From NCBI GenBank assembly GCA_965213545.1, contig CBDBZL010000002.1, positions 1,982,576 through 2,046,575 on the forward strand: 64,000 nucleotides of DNA, read 5' to 3'. Source of the DNA: CBDBZL01 sp965213545. Its GTDB lineage: Bacteria; Pseudomonadota; Alphaproteobacteria; Sphingomonadales; Sphingomonadaceae. The notes below the pieces were generated by a model. It worked only from the letters and a program-made list of their open reading frames with translations, was not told the origin of the DNA and did not search any database. Position 1 is the stretch's first letter; each line of letters begins with the position of its first letter. Below are positions 43,528-52,290 of the stretch, piece by piece. The translations under genes were made by a program, and so were the position numbers.

Positions 43528-43998
43528 TCATTCGCAGCGACTATAGACGAGTGGACCGTCCATCGCATCTTCGCCGAACTCGCGCCGCATCAGCGTATCG
43601 CCCCCGTCCTCAAGGGCGAGTTCCATCTCGCGTGTCCACTCCATGCCTTCGCCGGTGAAGGCGAACCGAGCGCGGACGTCTTGCGCATCGCGAGCGGCCA
43701 CATCGCCGAGCTCCGCGACGCTTTCGTAGAATTCGAGGCTCTCGCCATCGATCACCAGCAACCCCTTGGCATCAGGGCGACCGGGCTCGCAATCGGCAGG
43801 CACCAGTCCCCATCGTCCCTGCATGGCCTCGGGGATACGGCCGTCCCCGGCCGCCGCGACCGGCGCATCCGCGGATTGCTTGGCCGCGCCCGGCGCATCC
43901 GCGAGTTGTTCGGGCGCTAAATTTCCGGCCGGTTCCTGGCTTTCGCAGGCCGCTACCAAAAGAAGAAGCGGGCAGGCCGTCCGCCCGATCATGATCAT
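43528..43998 (-). CDS. Hypothetical lipoprotein
   Basis: 156 aa from ATG 43998 (or 43992). Signal peptide with lipobox (CPLLLLVAACES), then an Ala/Pro-rich linker and a compact domain beginning MQGRWGLVPADCEPGRPDAK with a pair of cysteines (the second at the C-terminal YSRCE). The frame stays open further upstream, but the lipobox fixes the start. No function is known to me. It sits between the I78 lipoprotein gene (same strand) and the divergent MaoC gene. Confidence 0.72.
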   Translation of the reverse strand: MIMIGRTACPLLLLVAACESQEPAGNLAPEQLADAPGAAKQSADAPVAAAGDGRIPEAMQGRWGLVPADCEPGRPDAKGLLVIDGESLEFYESVAELGDVAARDAQDVRARFAFTGEGMEWTREMELALEDGGDTLMRREFGEDAMDGPLVYSRCE

Positions 43999-44070
43999 CC
44001 TTACCACACGCTCCACCTTTCCCGAGCCGTTGCGCCAGGTTATCCCCCCGCAGCGAAGGAGAGGCAAGCC

Positions 44071-44523
44071 ATGGCGGGGTTGTGGTTCGAGGAATTTAAG
44101 GTCGGACAGGTGTTTCAGCATGCACTGCGTCGCACCGTGACCGAGACCGACAACCTGATGACCAGCGCGCTCACGCATAATCCCGCCCCGCTGCACCTGG
44201 ACGCCGAATTCATGAAACACAGCGAATATGGCCGTGTATTGGTCAATTCCTGCTTCACGCTGGGATTGATGGTGGGCGTCTCGGTCGGTGACACCACGCA
44301 GGGAACCGCGGTTGCCAATCTGGGGTGGGACGAGGTGCGTTTCCCCGCGCCCGTTTTTATCGGCGATACGTTGCGGATTGAGACCGAGGTGCTGCAGGTG
44401 CGGGCCAGTCGGTCGCGCCCCGGGCAGGGCATCGTCACCTTCATCCATCGCGCCTACAACCAGGATGAGGTGCTTGTCGCACACTGCCAGCGGGCCAGCT
44501 TGCAGCGCGGCCGCCCTTCGTGA
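44071..44523 (+). CDS. MaoC-like (hot-dog fold) dehydratase family protein
   Basis: 150 aa single hot-dog domain. The R-hydratase-type motif is present: TETDNLMTSALTHNPAPLHL with the Asp/Asn and His positions, then GRVLVNSCFTLGLMVGVSVG and FPAPVFIGDTLRIETEV. Relatives hydrate enoyl-CoA esters, for example (R)-specific enoyl-CoA, itaconyl- or mesaconyl-CoA. The exact substrate cannot be deduced. A GGAGAGG ribosome-binding sequence precedes the ATG. Confidence 0.88.
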   Translation: MAGLWFEEFKVGQVFQHALRRTVTETDNLMTSALTHNPAPLHLDAEFMKHSEYGRVLVNSCFTLGLMVGVSVGDTTQGTAVANLGWDEVRFPAPVFIGDTLRIETEVLQVRASRSRPGQGIVTFIHRAYNQDEVLVAHCQRASLQRGRPS

Positions 44524-44678
44524 AAGCACAATCAACCTATTCTAACTTAAGTGGAAACTTGGTTAACAAATTATTTTTCGGATGATGAAGCCGGTCGACC
44601 GGCGCCTGCGTAACCAACATGAGGGCCGTTGCATGGGGTATGCGGCCATAAGGCATTTAACGTCAGGAGATTCGGATT

Positions 44679-45515
44679 ATGAAGAAGCTCGCATTGGCCC
44701 TTGGGGCAAGCGCATTGGTGTTCCCCCTGTCAGCTCAGGCTGCAACCATCTTCGGGGTGACCGATTTCAACGATCTCGTCGCGTTCGATAGCGCCAACCC
44801 GGGCACCTATCTGAGATCGAGCCCGATCACCGGCACCAGCGCCACCTTCCTCGCGATCGACTTTCGCGGCAGCAACGGCCTGCTCTACGGTCTAGGTGAT
44901 GATCACCGGCTTTACACGATCGACACGCTGACGGGTGTCGCATCCGGCATCGGTGGTGATCTGATGCTTCAAGGGACCAATTTCGGCTTCGACTTCAACG
45001 AAGTCGTCGACATGATCCGGGTCGTGAGCAACAATGATGACAATTATGTCGTCAATCCCGATACCGGGGAGGTGTCGCAATTCACCGACGTGGGCTACGA
45101 GGGCGGCACGCCGAACGCGATCGTCACCGGCAACGCCTATCGTCACGGTACGGCGATGCAGTTCGCGGTCGATACGCTCAACAACCAGCTGGTCATGCAG
45201 GCCAACAATGCCGGGACGCTGACCGTGGTCGGCCCGCTCGGCCGTGATGTCGGGCCGCGCGCCAGCTTCGACATTGGTTTTGATGGTGTCGGTTACATCC
45301 ATGAGATCGACGGGTTCCATACGGTCAACCTGGAGACCGGTCAGGCGACCCTTATCGGAAGGACCCCGAACGCATTGTTCGGCATCTCCGCGGCCCCCAC
45401 GACCGCCGCAGTTCCCGAACCCTCGACCTGGGGAATGATGCTGCTGGGCTTTGGTGCGGTGGGCACCTTGGTTCGTCGCCGGAACAGGACGCGCGCCAAG
45501 TTCGCCTTTTCCTGA
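44679..45515 (+). CDS. DUF4394-type secreted protein with a PEP-CTERM sorting signal
   Basis: 278 aa. Signal peptide (KKLALALGASALVFPLSAQA, cleavage after AQA). The mature part has beta-propeller-like repeats such as IFGVTDFNDLVAFDSANPG and LYGLGDDHRLYTIDTLTG, the DUF4394 pattern. The C-terminus is a classical sorting tail: VPEPSTWGMMLLGFGAVGTL followed by RRRNR, recognised by exosortase/XrtA-type systems; no exosortase gene is in this window. An AGGAGA ribosome-binding site precedes the ATG. Probably an exported surface or matrix protein. Confidence 0.9.
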   Translation: MKKLALALGASALVFPLSAQAATIFGVTDFNDLVAFDSANPGTYLRSSPITGTSATFLAIDFRGSNGLLYGLGDDHRLYTIDTLTGVASGIGGDLMLQGTNFGFDFNEVVDMIRVVSNNDDNYVVNPDTGEVSQFTDVGYEGGTPNAIVTGNAYRHGTAMQFAVDTLNNQLVMQANNAGTLTVVGPLGRDVGPRASFDIGFDGVGYIHEIDGFHTVNLETGQATLIGRTPNALFGISAAPTTAAVPEPSTWGMMLLGFGAVGTLVRRRNRTRAKFAFS

Positions 45516-45568
45516 GTATCCGAAGAAGGTCTCAGTATCCGAAGAAGGCCTGAGTATCTGAAGAAGGG
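45512..45568 (+). repeat. Three tandem 19-bp repeats overlapping the PEP-CTERM gene stop
   Basis: Units at 45512-45530, 45531-45549 and 45550-45568 share the pattern CTGAGTATCCGAAGAAGG with one or two changes each. The first unit contains the TGA stop of the upstream gene. The third runs into the terminator hairpin. Confidence 0.88.
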
Positions 45569-45598
45569 GGGTGTGCGCCTGGATGCGTACCCCCCTTC
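45563..45598. terminator. GC-rich hairpin (10-bp perfect stem) after the PEP-CTERM gene
   Basis: Arms GAAGGGGGGT (45563-45572) and ACCCCCCTTC (45589-45598) with a 16-nt loop that can pair partly. No T-tract follows directly, so it may act as an mRNA-stabilising hairpin or as part of a double terminator with the next hairpin. Confidence 0.6.
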
Positions 45599-45607
45599 GT
45601 CTCCCGG

Positions 45608-45639
45608 AAAGGGCTGCGCCTCAAGGCGTGGCCCTTTTT
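45608..45639. terminator. Rho-independent terminator between PEP-CTERM gene and rlpA
   Basis: Stem AAAGGGC (45608-45614) with GCCCTTT (45631-45637), extended inside by TGCGCC/GGCG pairing, followed by T residues on the forward strand; the A-tract on its left gives T residues on the reverse strand. It lies between two convergent genes and could serve both. Confidence 0.75.
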
Positions 45640-45643
45640 GGTC

Positions 45644-46222
45644 TCAGACGAGGAGCGCGAGTTCGACCTGGGCGGTGCCGCTGCTGATCAGCCCGATCGA
45701 ACGTGCCGCCGCGAATGACAGATCGATCACCCGGTCCTCATGAAACGGACCGCGGTCGTTGATGCGCACCACGACGCTTCTGCCGGAATCGGCATTGGTC
45801 ACACGCACCCTGCTGCCCAGAGGCAATGTGCGATGCGCAGCCGTCAGTGCGCCAGGATCGAAGCGCTCCCCGCTCGCGGTCGGGTTGCCGGCGAATTCAT
45901 GTCCGTAAAAGCTTGCCTCGCCCTCGCCAATCTGACGCTTGTCTGACCCCTGTCCCGCGCGCGCAAACGCTCCGGCAATCCGCTCGAAAGCGCTTAGCGG
46001 GCGGGCTTCGACGCTGGCCATGGTCATGCCCAGGTTCACCTCGCGATCACCATCGTTCTGAGCTCCGAGAGCTGCGATCACCAAGGATGCCGGGATCACC
46101 AGGCCGACAGCGATCGGCAGGGCGCGTTTCCTAAGGTTTTGCCGTATTGTCGCGCGGTCTCGATGCGGTTCTTCACCTGACGCAGTGTCGGGTCGATCGG
46201 CGGGAATGCGAGTTTGCTTCAT
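45644..46222 (-). CDS. rlpA: RlpA-family double-psi beta-barrel protein (septal ring lytic transglycosylase type)
   Basis: 192 aa from ATG 46222; an ATG at 46240 would add six residues. A basic N-terminus precedes one hydrophobic helix (LPIAVGLVIPASLVIAALGA, about 35-55), a membrane anchor or signal. The C-terminal ~95 residues are the RlpA double-psi barrel: GEASFYGHEFAGNPTASGER, LTAAHRTLPLGSRVRVTN, and VVVRINDRGPFHEDRVIDLS with the key Asp. RlpA proteins cleave or bind denuded peptidoglycan glycans at the septum. There is no SPOR domain, so septal targeting is not assured. Confidence 0.87.
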   Translation of the reverse strand: MKQTRIPADRPDTASGEEPHRDRATIRQNLRKRALPIAVGLVIPASLVIAALGAQNDGDREVNLGMTMASVEARPLSAFERIAGAFARAGQGSDKRQIGEGEASFYGHEFAGNPTASGERFDPGALTAAHRTLPLGSRVRVTNADSGRSVVVRINDRGPFHEDRVIDLSFAAARSIGLISSGTAQVELALLV

Positions 46223-46391
46223 ATTAAACCAGCGGGGCATCGGACCCGATGTTCCAAACTAACCGGTCTGGCAACATTTTGATGTCCCAGCGGTTACCTC
46301 CCGGACGCGTACTGGCTCATTGCGCCGATCGACCGCCAGGGCTTTTCCATTTGACCGGGGCGTAACCCATATGGCAGGCGACGCGCGCGAC

Positions 46392-46465
46392 GCGGGCGTA
46401 GCTCAATGGCAGAGCAGAAGCTTCCCAAGCTTACGACGAGGGTTCGATTCCCTTCGCCCGCTCCA
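46392..46465 (+). tRNA. tRNA-Gly (anticodon CCC)
   Basis: 74 nt including an encoded CCA. Acceptor stem GCGGGCG/CGCCCGC, D-arm GCTCAATGGCAGAGC, anticodon arm with loop TTCCCAA (anticodon CCC) and T-arm GAGGGTTCGATTCCCTT. All arms pair except the outer G-A of the anticodon stem. It reads GGG glycine codons. Confidence 0.95.
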
Positions 46466-46582
46466 GAGATCGATCAACCGAACCAGACGGTTACAGCGAG
46501 AAGGTTTCGCGCGCGAAACCGTATGGTGGATCGCTCGTTCGTTGGCGAGGAACCAACCATTCAACAGCAAAGGGACAGACCC

Positions 46583-47044
46583 ATGGCATCCACCGGTGAC
46601 AACGCCCGAACCGCATTGATCGAGGGTCTGAACGGATTGCTGGCCGATCACTTCGCGCTTTATATGAAGTGCAAGAATTTTCACTGGCACATAACCGGGC
46701 CTCGCTTTCGCGACCTTCACCTATTGTTCGACGAGCAGGCGGTGCAGATCCGCGACCAGATCGATGCGGTCGGCGAGCGAGTGCGCAAGAACAATGCCAC
46801 GACGCTGACCTCGATCGCCTCAGTCGCGCAGGCGACGCAGATTAGCGATCAGGACAATACCGCACTCGAGCCGGACCGGATGGTGGGGGAGTTGCGCGAT
46901 GACAACCGCCGACTGATCGAGCGACTGCGCGAGGTGAAGAGTCACGCCCAAGCGGCCGGCGACAACGCCACCGACAGCCTGGTCGATGACTGGACCGACA
47001 TGGCCGAAGAACGGGTGTGGTTCCTCTCGGCCTCGCTGAATTGA
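46583..47044 (+). CDS. dps: Dps-family DNA-binding ferritin-like protein
   Basis: 153 aa from ATG 46583, after an AGGGACAG ribosome-binding sequence. Dps forms a 12-mer that binds DNA and stores iron by oxidising it with peroxide. The ferroxidase ligands lie in KNFHWHITGPRFRDLHLLF (His pair) and DEQAVQIRDQIDAVGERV (Asp/Glu). The N-terminus is short and not very basic, so direct DNA binding is uncertain. It follows the tRNA gene by about 120 bp. Confidence 0.94.
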   Translation: MASTGDNARTALIEGLNGLLADHFALYMKCKNFHWHITGPRFRDLHLLFDEQAVQIRDQIDAVGERVRKNNATTLTSIASVAQATQISDQDNTALEPDRMVGELRDDNRRLIERLREVKSHAQAAGDNATDSLVDDWTDMAEERVWFLSASLN

Positions 47045-47082
47045 AACTCGGCAACCGCCTTCCAGCTGTATTGGCCTGCTAG

Positions 47083-47703
47083 TTGGCCAGCGTTCAGATC
47101 AACGAGGACTGGGACGATCCGGCTATCGCTACCTGGATCGGCGAACGACTGGACCGGGCGCTCGCTGCATCGCGCGCACCGGTCGCTATCACCGTTCCGG
47201 GCGGTTCGAGCCCTTACCCGATCATGGAACAAATAGCGCGCGGCGAGCGGGACTGGAGCCGCGTCACCGTATGGCCGGGCGATGACCGCCTGGTCCCCGA
47301 GGATCACGCCGCCAGCAATACGGGGCGGATACGCGCGATCTTCGAGCCCGTCGGAGCGCGCGTCGTGGCGTTGTCGCTGATGGAGCAGGTGCCACATTTC
47401 GCTATCGCGTGGCTGGGCATGGGCGAGGACGGACATGTCGCCTCGCTGTTTCCCTCCAGCGATCCGGGCGCCGACGACGCGCAGTCCATCCGCCGCGTAA
47501 TGCCTGACCCGCTGCCGCCCGAAGCACCGTTCGAGCGCATCACGCTGACGATACCCGCGCTGGTCGATAGCGATATTCTCTTCATCGTGGCGCGCGGGGC
47601 GGGCAAGCGCGCGACACTCGGGTCTGCGGCGCGTGGAGAGGACGATACGCCCGTTGCCCGCCTTATCGCCGCCGCCCGACGCGAGGTGACGTGCTTTGTG
47701 TGA
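47083..47703 (+). CDS. pgl: 6-phosphogluconolactonase
   Basis: 206 aa from a TTG start at 47083, slightly shorter than the usual ~230-aa DevB type. It hydrolyses 6-phosphogluconolactone in the pentose-phosphate/Entner-Doudoroff entry. Signatures: VPGGSSPYPIMEQIA (phosphate-binding), WPGDDRLVPEDHAASNTGRI and the hallmark WLGMGEDGHVASLFP. No zwf or edd gene is next to it here, so it stands alone in this region. Confidence 0.9.
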   Translation: MASVQINEDWDDPAIATWIGERLDRALAASRAPVAITVPGGSSPYPIMEQIARGERDWSRVTVWPGDDRLVPEDHAASNTGRIRAIFEPVGARVVALSLMEQVPHFAIAWLGMGEDGHVASLFPSSDPGADDAQSIRRVMPDPLPPEAPFERITLTIPALVDSDILFIVARGAGKRATLGSAARGEDDTPVARLIAAARREVTCFV

Positions 47704-47738
47704 ACCAGCGGCGCGCATGATCCCCGCGTGAGTGCCGC

Positions 47739-48245
47739 ATGAGTCTGGTAGGTCTTCTCCCTGCGCCAGTGCACCGCGTCCTTGCGCAGGTGGGCTATTC
47801 GCTTCTCCGGGTAAAGACACAGGTCATGGGCGGCACCTTTGCCGGATGCAGCATCATCGCGCGCGATGGCGACGGGCGTTTCCTGCTTGTGCGCCACTCC
47901 TATGGTCCGCGCGCTTGGGCATTCCCCGGGGGCGGGATACGCCGCGGTGAGACCCCGATGATGGCGGCGGTGCGCGAGATGCGCGAAGAGGTATCCTGCA
48001 AGCTTGCCGATCTGCGCCGGGTGGCAACGCTTAAGGAAGCCTATCTGGGCGGAACCGCCATTTCGCATGTCTTCACCGCCACGCTGGTCGGCGAACCGCG
48101 CGCGGACCGGCGTGAGATCGCCGAGGCACGCATGTTCGAAAAGAACGCGTTCCCCCAACCGCTGAGCGGCACGGTCGGGCCGCGCATGGAAGCACTGGAC
48201 CGGCGGATGGCGACCCCCGGTTGGCACGACCTACAAAAGCGTTAG
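47739..48245 (+). CDS. Nudix hydrolase family protein
   Basis: 168 aa with a Nudix box at about 66-88 (GGIRRGETPMMAAVREMREE, then VSC). The catalytic REMREE is intact, but the conserved Gly near the end of the box is Ser. A hydrophobic N-terminal ~30 residues precede the domain (FAGCSIIARDGDGRFLLVRH). Nudix enzymes hydrolyse nucleoside-diphosphate-linked compounds; the substrate is unknown. It overlaps the convergent dinB by 15 bp at its 3' end. Confidence 0.87.
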   Translation: MSLVGLLPAPVHRVLAQVGYSLLRVKTQVMGGTFAGCSIIARDGDGRFLLVRHSYGPRAWAFPGGGIRRGETPMMAAVREMREEVSCKLADLRRVATLKEAYLGGTAISHVFTATLVGEPRADRREIAEARMFEKNAFPQPLSGTVGPRMEALDRRMATPGWHDLQKR

Positions 48246-49394
48246 CTGCGGCTCGGCTGGGTCTTGCGCGTCTAATGGGAGCGCCGACACACCATGAGGC
48301 CGGGTCGGTTCGTGCTCGAGATTGCTCAGCGCCAGCCCCATCAATCGGATCGGCCGGTCGAGCGGCAGCTGCGCAACAAGCAGGTCGCGCGCGACATCGG
48401 CGAAAGCCTGGCGCGTGCCGAGCGGATGCGGGAGCGAGCGCGCGCGTGTCACCAGGCGGAAATCGGCGAACTTGAGCTTTAGCGTAACCGTGCGCCCGCG
48501 CGCCTGTTTGTTCTCGACCCGCTGCCATACGATGTCGATGATGCGCGCCAACGTCTCGAGCAACTCATCGGGTTGTGAGATGTTGGTTTCGAACGTCCGC
48601 TCGCCCCCGATCGACTTGCGCGTTCGGCTGGTCTGCACGGGTCGCTCGTCGATACCGCGTGCGGCACGATAGAGCGCATCGCCGAAGCTTCCGAAATGGG
48701 CGCGGAGCCATTCGATGGGCTTGCCGGCAAGATCGGCGCCGGTCGCGATGCTCAGTCGCGCCATCTTCTGTGCACCGCGCGGACCGACGCCGCGAAACCT
48801 GCGGATCGGCAAACTTTGGACGAATGCCGCGCCCTCGCCCGGACGGATGACGCATAGGCCATCGGGCTTGTTGTGATCGCTCGCCAGCTTGGCCAGAAAC
48901 TTGTTGGTCGAGACGCCCGCGCTCGCGGTAAGCCGCGTTTCGGCCAGGATAGCCGCGCGGATCTCCTGCGCGATCCGGGTCGCCGAACCGATCCCCAGCA
49001 TGTCCTGCGTCACGTCTAGGTAGGCTTCGTCGAGGCTGAGCGGTTCGACGAGCGGCGTATAGCGGTGGAAAATCGCACGTATTTGCTCGGAGACTTCGCG
49101 GTAGACATTAAAGCGGCTTTTGCAGAACACCAGTTCAGGACATTTTCGTCGCGCGGTTACCGACGGCATTGCCGAGCGCACGCCGAACGCCCGCGCCTCG
49201 TAGCTTGCGGCCGCCACCACCCCCCGGCCGCTCGAGCCACCCACCGCCACCGGGCGGCCCCGTAGAGAAGGGTCATCGCGCTGCTCCACGCTGGCAAAAA
49301 ACGCATCCATGTCGACATGGATGATTTTGCGCGGCGCGGGCGCTTCCCCGCCATCCGTGCGGTCCGGGACGATGTCGGGCGCTTGTTCTTTCAT
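48231..49394 (-). CDS. dinB: DNA polymerase IV (Y-family) DinB
   Basis: 387 aa. Error-prone translesion polymerase. Catalytic blocks: HVDMDAFFASVEQRD with metal-binding Asp and steric-gate region, SLDEAYLDVT with Asp-Glu, then the helix-hairpin-helix thumb (IRRFRGVGPRGAQKMARLSI) and the little-finger domain (KSIGGERTFETNISQPDELL). The extreme C-terminus QLTLL resembles a beta-clamp-binding pentapeptide. All active-site residues appear present. Confidence 0.96.
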   Translation of the reverse strand: MKEQAPDIVPDRTDGGEAPAPRKIIHVDMDAFFASVEQRDDPSLRGRPVAVGGSSGRGVVAAASYEARAFGVRSAMPSVTARRKCPELVFCKSRFNVYREVSEQIRAIFHRYTPLVEPLSLDEAYLDVTQDMLGIGSATRIAQEIRAAILAETRLTASAGVSTNKFLAKLASDHNKPDGLCVIRPGEGAAFVQSLPIRRFRGVGPRGAQKMARLSIATGADLAGKPIEWLRAHFGSFGDALYRAARGIDERPVQTSRTRKSIGGERTFETNISQPDELLETLARIIDIVWQRVENKQARGRTVTLKLKFADFRLVTRARSLPHPLGTRQAFADVARDLLVAQLPLDRPIRLMGLALSNLEHEPTRPHGVSALPLDAQDPAEPQLTLL

Positions 49395-49539
49395 CGGAAT
49401 ACGCGCTTAACGCGCATCACGCGGTATTGGAATGTTCCTCTTGTGTTCATGTGTTCGGTCGCCGGCTTTTCATTCGCTCGGACGGCACCGATGCAAATGC
49501 CTTTCCCTTGATGCGAGACAGGCGCTAGGACGTCGCGCC

Positions 49540-50796
49540 ATGGCCGCCACTGCAGCAGTTCCCCGGGTGCGCGAGCTCGGTCGTCGCGAACTCGTGATGA
49601 TGATCGCGCTGGTGATGAGCCTTAACGCGCTCGCCATCGACGTGATGCTGCCCGCGCTCGACGAGATCGGCCGGGATTTGGGCGCGATCGAAGGCAACCG
49701 GCGCCAGTTGGTGATCGGCATCTACCTGCTCGCCTCGGGTATCGGCTGCCTGATCCCGGGGGTCTACGCCGATCGCTTCGGTCGGCGTCCGCTGGTGCTG
49801 TTCGCGCTCGCCTCTTATGCCATCCTGTCCGTCGTATGCGTCTTCATCAACGATTTCGATGTGTTACTCGGGGCAAGGGCGGTGCAGGGCTTTCTCTCCG
49901 CCGGACTGATGGTGGTGCCGATGGCGGTCATCCGTGACCAGTACGAGGGCGACCAGATGGCGCGGCTCATGAGCCTGGTCTCGGCGGTGTTCATCACCGT
50001 GCCCGTGCTTGCTCCCACGCTGGGCCAGGGGGTGTTGCTGGTGGCCGACTGGCGGGCGATCTTCTTCACGCTTGCAGCTCTGTCGGTCATGGCCGCGATG
50101 TGGGTCTATGTCCGCCTGCCGGAGACACTGGCGCGCGAACATCGCCAGGATGTGCGCTTGCGGCGGGTTCTCAGCAACATGCGCGGTGGCCTCTTCGACC
50201 GGCAGGCGATCGGCTATGTTATCGGCGGCGCGCTGCTGTTCGGCGGGGTGTTCGGCTACATCAATTCTGCGCAGCAGCTGCTTGGCGAGCATTTTGGCGT
50301 TGGTGAGCTGTTTCCGCTGGTCTTCGGCGCCACCGCGGCAACGATGGCGTTCGCCAGCATTATCAATTCGCGCATCGTCGAGCGGTTCGGCGCGCGACGT
50401 GTCAGCCATACGGGCGTCATTCTGTTTATCGCGGCGAGCGTCGTGCAAGTCTATGCCAGCCAGGTTCACCCCGGAGAACTCGCCTGGTTCCTGCCGGTGA
50501 TGGCGGTCAATCTGGGGTTGTTGGGGTTCCTGGGAGCCAACTTCTCCTCCATCGCCATGCAGCCCTTTGCCACCACCGCGGGCGCCGCCAGTTCGGTGCA
50601 GACCTTCATCCGCATGGCGGGTGCGGCGGTCGTGGGGCTGGCGATCGGCCAGGCCTATGATGGCAGTGCGCGGCCTTTCGCCTTCTCGCTGCTGATCGCC
50701 AGCGTGCTGGCCTTGCTGCTGGTCCTCTATAGCGAACAGGGGCGCCTGTTTCGCCGGCTGCGCCAGCCGCATCGTTCCTTCCCGCAGGTACATTGA
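49540..50796 (+). CDS. Bcr/CflA-type drug-resistance MFS transporter
   Basis: 418 aa from ATG 49540; the frame is open upstream but that part has no coding character. Twelve hydrophobic segments with the multidrug MFS pattern: LNALAIDVMLPALDEIGRDL in helix 1 and the GVYADRFGRRPLVLFALASY motif A between helices 2 and 3. The first helix block is typical of Bcr/CflA exporters. The stop overlaps the TTG start of glpD, so the two are probably cotranscribed, an unusual pairing without obvious functional link. Confidence 0.88.
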   Translation: MAATAAVPRVRELGRRELVMMIALVMSLNALAIDVMLPALDEIGRDLGAIEGNRRQLVIGIYLLASGIGCLIPGVYADRFGRRPLVLFALASYAILSVVCVFINDFDVLLGARAVQGFLSAGLMVVPMAVIRDQYEGDQMARLMSLVSAVFITVPVLAPTLGQGVLLVADWRAIFFTLAALSVMAAMWVYVRLPETLAREHRQDVRLRRVLSNMRGGLFDRQAIGYVIGGALLFGGVFGYINSAQQLLGEHFGVGELFPLVFGATAATMAFASIINSRIVERFGARRVSHTGVILFIAASVVQVYASQVHPGELAWFLPVMAVNLGLLGFLGANFSSIAMQPFATTAGAASSVQTFIRMAGAAVVGLAIGQAYDGSARPFAFSLLIASVLALLLVLYSEQGRLFRRLRQPHRSFPQVH

Positions 50797-52283
50797 CCGG
50801 GGCAAGCGTCACCTACGACCTGGCGATAATCGGTGGTGGTATCGCGGGTGCAGGCATCGCCCGCGATGCGGCGGGACGCGGGGCAAGCGTGGTGCTGCTG
50901 GAGGCAGGCGACTTGGCGGGGGGCACTTCGGGCGCTTCCACCAAACTGGTTCACGGGGGCCTGCGTTACCTCGAGCATGGCGAGTTCGCCCTGGTGCGCG
51001 AAGCCTTGCGCGAGCGCGATATCCTGTTGCGGATTGCGCCGCATCTCATGCGGCAGATGCGCTTCGTGCTGCCGGTCACCCCGCGCTCGGTCGGCAAGGG
51101 CCGCCCCGGCTGGATGCTTCGCGCCGGTCTGTTCCTTTACGATCGCCTCGGCGGTAACAGCAGCTTTCCTTATGCCCGTGCGATCGACCTGACGCGCCAT
51201 CCGGCGGGCGAGGCGATCGATGAGCGAATTTTGGCCGGGTTCGAATATTCGGATGGCTGGGTTGATGATTCGCGGCTGGTGATCCTCAATGCAGTGGATG
51301 CCCGGCGACGCGGTGCGACGATCCACACCCGAACGCCTGTCACCGGACTGCGGCGCGGGGCGCATTCGTGGCGCGTGGAAGCGGGCGGCAAGCTGTTCCA
51401 CGCCCGCGCCCTGGTCAATGCTGCCGGCCCGGCCGCGCATGAAATCACCTTGCTTGCGGGCGTGCGCGCATCGCACCGCATCCGCCGGGTGCGCGGCTCG
51501 CACATCATCGTGGCGCGGCTGTTCGCGCATGATTATGCCTATATCTTTCAGCTCGAAGACGGGCGGATCTGTTTCGCCATCCCTTACGAGCGCGAGTTCA
51601 CCCTTATCGGCACCACCGACCGCGATCACACAGGCCCGCTTGCGAAGGTGTCGGCTAGCGAAGACGAAATCGCCTATTTGTGCGCTGCCGCAAGCCGCTA
51701 TTTCCGCCGCGCAGTGCGTCCCGGCGACGTGGTCCATACCTATTCCGGCGTGCGAGCGCTCATCGACGACGGGTCGGGAAGGCCCGAGGCGGCAACGCGC
51801 GGCTACCGGGTCATCTTGCACGAGAAGGCAGGAGCGCCGCTGGTGGACGTCTATGGCGGCAAGCTGACCGCCTATCGCAAACTGGCCGAAGAGGCGGTCG
51901 ACCGGCTTGCCGGCCGGCTCGGCTCGTTATCGGGCCAGCGCTGGACCCATCGCGAGCCGCTTCCCGGCGGCGACTTTCCCCGCCATGCGCTGCCGGCGTT
52001 GGTCGTGGAATATCACGCGCGATACCCGTTTCTCTCCCATCGGACCGCCACACGCATCGCCCGTGCCTATGGGCTCGACGCGGCGTTGTGGCTGGGATCG
52101 GCTAGGCACGAGCAGGACCTTGGCCGCGCTTTCGGCACCGGGTTGAGCGAGGCCGAAATCGACTGGCTGCAACGCGCGGAATGGGCGCAGACCGCGAGCG
52201 ACGTGATGTGGCGACGCAGCAAGCTGGGCCTGCACATGGATGCGCCGCAGCAAGCCGCGCTGCGCGACCACATGGGCGGATGA
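50793..52283 (+). CDS. glpD: Glycerol-3-phosphate dehydrogenase GlpD
   Basis: 496 aa from TTG 50793 overlapping the previous stop. FAD-dependent, membrane-associated enzyme oxidising glycerol 3-phosphate to dihydroxyacetone phosphate and feeding the quinone pool. Signatures: DLAIIGGGIAGAGIARDAAG (FAD), GASTKLVHGGLRYLEHGEFA (family hallmark), then FTLIGTTDRDHTGPLAKVSA and SGVRALIDDG. No glpK or glpF lies nearby. Convergent with the carboxylase gene, 7 bp apart. Confidence 0.95.
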   Translation: MTGASVTYDLAIIGGGIAGAGIARDAAGRGASVVLLEAGDLAGGTSGASTKLVHGGLRYLEHGEFALVREALRERDILLRIAPHLMRQMRFVLPVTPRSVGKGRPGWMLRAGLFLYDRLGGNSSFPYARAIDLTRHPAGEAIDERILAGFEYSDGWVDDSRLVILNAVDARRRGATIHTRTPVTGLRRGAHSWRVEAGGKLFHARALVNAAGPAAHEITLLAGVRASHRIRRVRGSHIIVARLFAHDYAYIFQLEDGRICFAIPYEREFTLIGTTDRDHTGPLAKVSASEDEIAYLCAAASRYFRRAVRPGDVVHTYSGVRALIDDGSGRPEAATRGYRVILHEKAGAPLVDVYGGKLTAYRKLAEEAVDRLAGRLGSLSGQRWTHREPLPGGDFPRHALPALVVEYHARYPFLSHRTATRIARAYGLDAALWLGSARHEQDLGRAFGTGLSEAEIDWLQRAEWAQTASDVMWRRSKLGLHMDAPQQAALRDHMGG

Positions 52284-52290
52284 GCGCCGC

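Noticed and set aside
45512..45568. Possible mini-CRISPR
   Set aside because: The three 19-bp units are directly adjacent with no spacers.
46392..46465. tRNA-Gly as the integration site of an island
   Set aside because: No integrase, no partial tRNA copy and no composition change lies next to it; flanking genes are ordinary chromosome.
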